Origin: an uncultured Brachyspira sp. | Lineage (GTDB): Bacteria; Spirochaetota; Brachyspiria; Brachyspirales; Brachyspiraceae | Assembly: GCA_934725525.1 (NCBI GenBank) | Contig: CAKVCG010000031.1 | Coordinates: 1 to 15,184, forward strand | Length of the DNA stretch: 15,184 nucleotides | Reading direction: 5' to 3' | Shown: positions 14,079 to 15,184 of the stretch, in pieces | Layout of the letters: the number at the start of each line of letters is the position of its first letter | Position numbering within the stretch: the first letter of the stretch is position 1 | The notes under the pieces: generated by a model | Databases searched by the model: none | Seen by the model: only the letters and a program-made list of their open reading frames with translations | Told to the model about the DNA's origin: nothing | Made by a program: the position numbers and the translations under genes

Positions 14079-15071
14079 CTATTTATTATTTTTACTCATA
14101 TACAAATAAGCGCTTTTAATACTCTCTTCCAAACTCTTTTCAGATTTCCAATCTAAAATACTTTTCACTTTTCCAATATCCGCATATAAAACCGCAGGGT
14201 CGCCAGCTCGCCTTCCTTTAATTTCCACAGGAATTTTTTTATTCAAAACTCTCTCGCAGGCTTCAAAAACTTCTTTCACGCTATAACCTTCGCCCGTCCC
14301 AACATTAAATACATCCGTTTTATTTTCTTTAATTAAATACTCATAAGAAAGTCTATGAGCTTCCGCTAAATCCAACACATTAACATAATCTCTTATGCAA
14401 GTTCCATCTCTCGTTTGATAATCATCTCCGAAAATTGTAAATACTTTATTATCGTTTGACTTCAATATATTTGGAATTAAATGAGTTTCTGGTTCATGCC
14501 ATTCGCCAATCCTTCCTTTCTCGTCCGCTCCCGCTACATTGAAATATCTTAATCTTATTGATTTTAAACCGTAGGCTTTATCATAATCGTCCATTATTCG
14601 CTCTATAGCAAGTTTGGAATAACCGTAAGGATTAATGGGATTTTGAGGATGTTTTTCGTCTATTGGCGTCTGCTCAACTATGTCGCCATAAGTGGCGCAA
14701 GTCGAAGAAAGAACTATTCTTTTAACATTATGTTTAATCATAGTGTCAAGTAAATTCAATGTTCCGTAAATATTGTTTCTGTAATATTTTGAAGGATTTT
14801 GAACGCTCTCCTCAACCAAAGCGAAAGCTGCAAAATGAATAACTCCGTCTATAGAATATTTATTAAAAACATTTTCTATATCTTCAATATTTCTCAAATC
14901 GCCTTTTTCAAAAATTATTTTGTCTGGATTTATTTCAAGCAAAGTATTAATTGTTTCAATATGTCCGTTTTCCAAATTATCGAAAATAATTATTTTATAA
15001 TCTGTATTTTCAATTAAATTTAAAACCGTATGACTTCCTATATATCCCGCTCCGCCCGTTATTAATATCAT
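14079..15071 (-). CDS. galE: UDP-glucose 4-epimerase
   Basis: GalE interconverts UDP-glucose and UDP-galactose in the cytoplasm with tightly bound NAD. The extended SDR fold is clear: GGAGYIGSH at 6-14 binds NAD, GDLRN at 57-61, HFAAFALVEESVQNP at 79-93, SSTCATYG at 122-129 with the catalytic Ser/Thr, and the Tyr149-x3-Lys153 pair in YGYSK. RLRYFNVAGAD, RDGTCIRDYVNVLDLAEAH and NVGTGEGYSV are typical substrate-domain segments of GalE. The length of 330 residues is normal. The start ATG overlaps the glf stop as ATGA and has AAGGAG eight bases upstream inside glf, so the two are translationally coupled. Together they make UDP-galactose and then UDP-galactofuranose. Codon use is less extreme than in the giant gene that follows 50 bases later. 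Confidence 0.95.
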   Translation of the reverse strand: MILITGGAGYIGSHTVLNLIENTDYKIIIFDNLENGHIETINTLLEINPDKIIFEKGDLRNIEDIENVFNKYSIDGVIHFAAFALVEESVQNPSKYYRNNIYGTLNLLDTMIKHNVKRIVLSSTCATYGDIVEQTPIDEKHPQNPINPYGYSKLAIERIMDDYDKAYGLKSIRLRYFNVAGADEKGRIGEWHEPETHLIPNILKSNDNKVFTIFGDDYQTRDGTCIRDYVNVLDLAEAHRLSYEYLIKENKTDVFNVGTGEGYSVKEVFEACERVLNKKIPVEIKGRRAGDPAVLYADIGKVKSILDWKSEKSLEESIKSAYLYMSKNNK

Positions 15072-15184
15072 TTGAATATCTCCTTAAATAATTTTAAAAC
15101 TCTACCAACCGCCAAATCCATATTATAATATTTATAATCCCCAAGCCTGCCGAAGAAATAAACATTATTAAGCTTTTTACTCTC
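15068..15184 (-). CDS. glf: UDP-galactopyranose mutase, C-terminal end (rest outside window)
   Basis: Only the last 38 codons are present. They read ESKKLNNVYFFGRLGDYKYY, then NMDLAVGRVLKLFKEIFK and a TGA that overlaps the galE start. The FGRLGDYKYYNMDLAVGRVL segment matches the conserved C-terminal motif of Glf (GRLxxYxYYDM...A), where the flavin and substrate are bound. The enzyme converts UDP-galactopyranose to UDP-galactofuranose. The order glf-galE places precursor supply directly upstream of this polysaccharide region. The identification is good despite the short piece, because the motif is very specific. Confidence 0.85.
   Translation of the reverse strand, partial: ESKKLNNVYFFGRLGDYKYYNMDLAVGRVLKLFKEIFK

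Noticed and set aside
14799..15017. Plus-strand frame inside galE
   Set aside because: Antisense shadow of a well-supported gene. The same applies to frames at 3877-4059, 7950-8141, 9053-9286 and 13629-13826.
1..15184. CRISPR array, tRNA or rRNA gene
   Set aside because: No regularly spaced short repeats, no cloverleaf with a TTC-loop sequence and no rRNA-like conserved stretch were found on either strand.

Overview
The window is very AT-rich and uses TAA, TGA and TAG as stops. The strong Shine-Dalgarno (SD) sequences, the rpsF-ssb-rpsR cluster, tandem Rpn-family PD-(D/E)XK nuclease genes and an interrupted surface-glycan locus with galE and glf suggest a low-GC host-associated bacterium. 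A Brachyspira-like spirochaete is my best guess; this is an inference from gene content and composition, not proof.

Layout. (1) 1-642: 3' end of a plus-strand membrane protein, then a bidirectional terminator. (2) 740-2150: the housekeeping operon rpsF-ssb-rpsR on the minus strand, with a clear sigma-70-type promoter; S18 carries a long Asn/Glu-rich N-terminal extension. (3) 2250-5035: a decayed minus-strand reading frame, then two head-to-tail units of about 1.2 kb. Each unit has a consensus promoter, an Rpn-type nuclease gene that looks leaderless, and a conserved non-coding tail. The two genes differ over most of their length but end in an identical 41-residue tail. (4) 5152-7083: one long minus-strand frame for a protein with a PIN-like domain, a coiled coil and two membrane helices, interrupted by a single in-frame TAA. 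(5) 7246-7872: two gene fragments joined together. One may be a methyltransferase tail; the other is a truncated copy of the start of the giant gene further right. (6) 7946-10119: a glycosyltransferase pair (GT2 family and DUF4422 family) with its own promoter. (7) 10259-14029: a 1256-residue, mostly helical protein of unknown function ending in a DUF2971-like domain. (8) 14079-15184: galE overlapping the 3' end of glf, which together supply UDP-galactofuranose precursors.

How the parts fit. glf, galE, the GT2 gene and the DUF4422 gene are the recognisable parts of a surface polysaccharide or lipooligosaccharide locus. Very AT-rich accessory genes (the giant DUF2971-like gene and the PIN-like/membrane gene), gene fragments and Rpn units are interleaved with them, so the locus looks like a hot spot for insertion and recombination. 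The best candidates for something undescribed are the giant DUF2971-like protein with its truncated second copy, and the PIN-coiled-coil-membrane protein. Any defence or conflict role for either is only a hypothesis.
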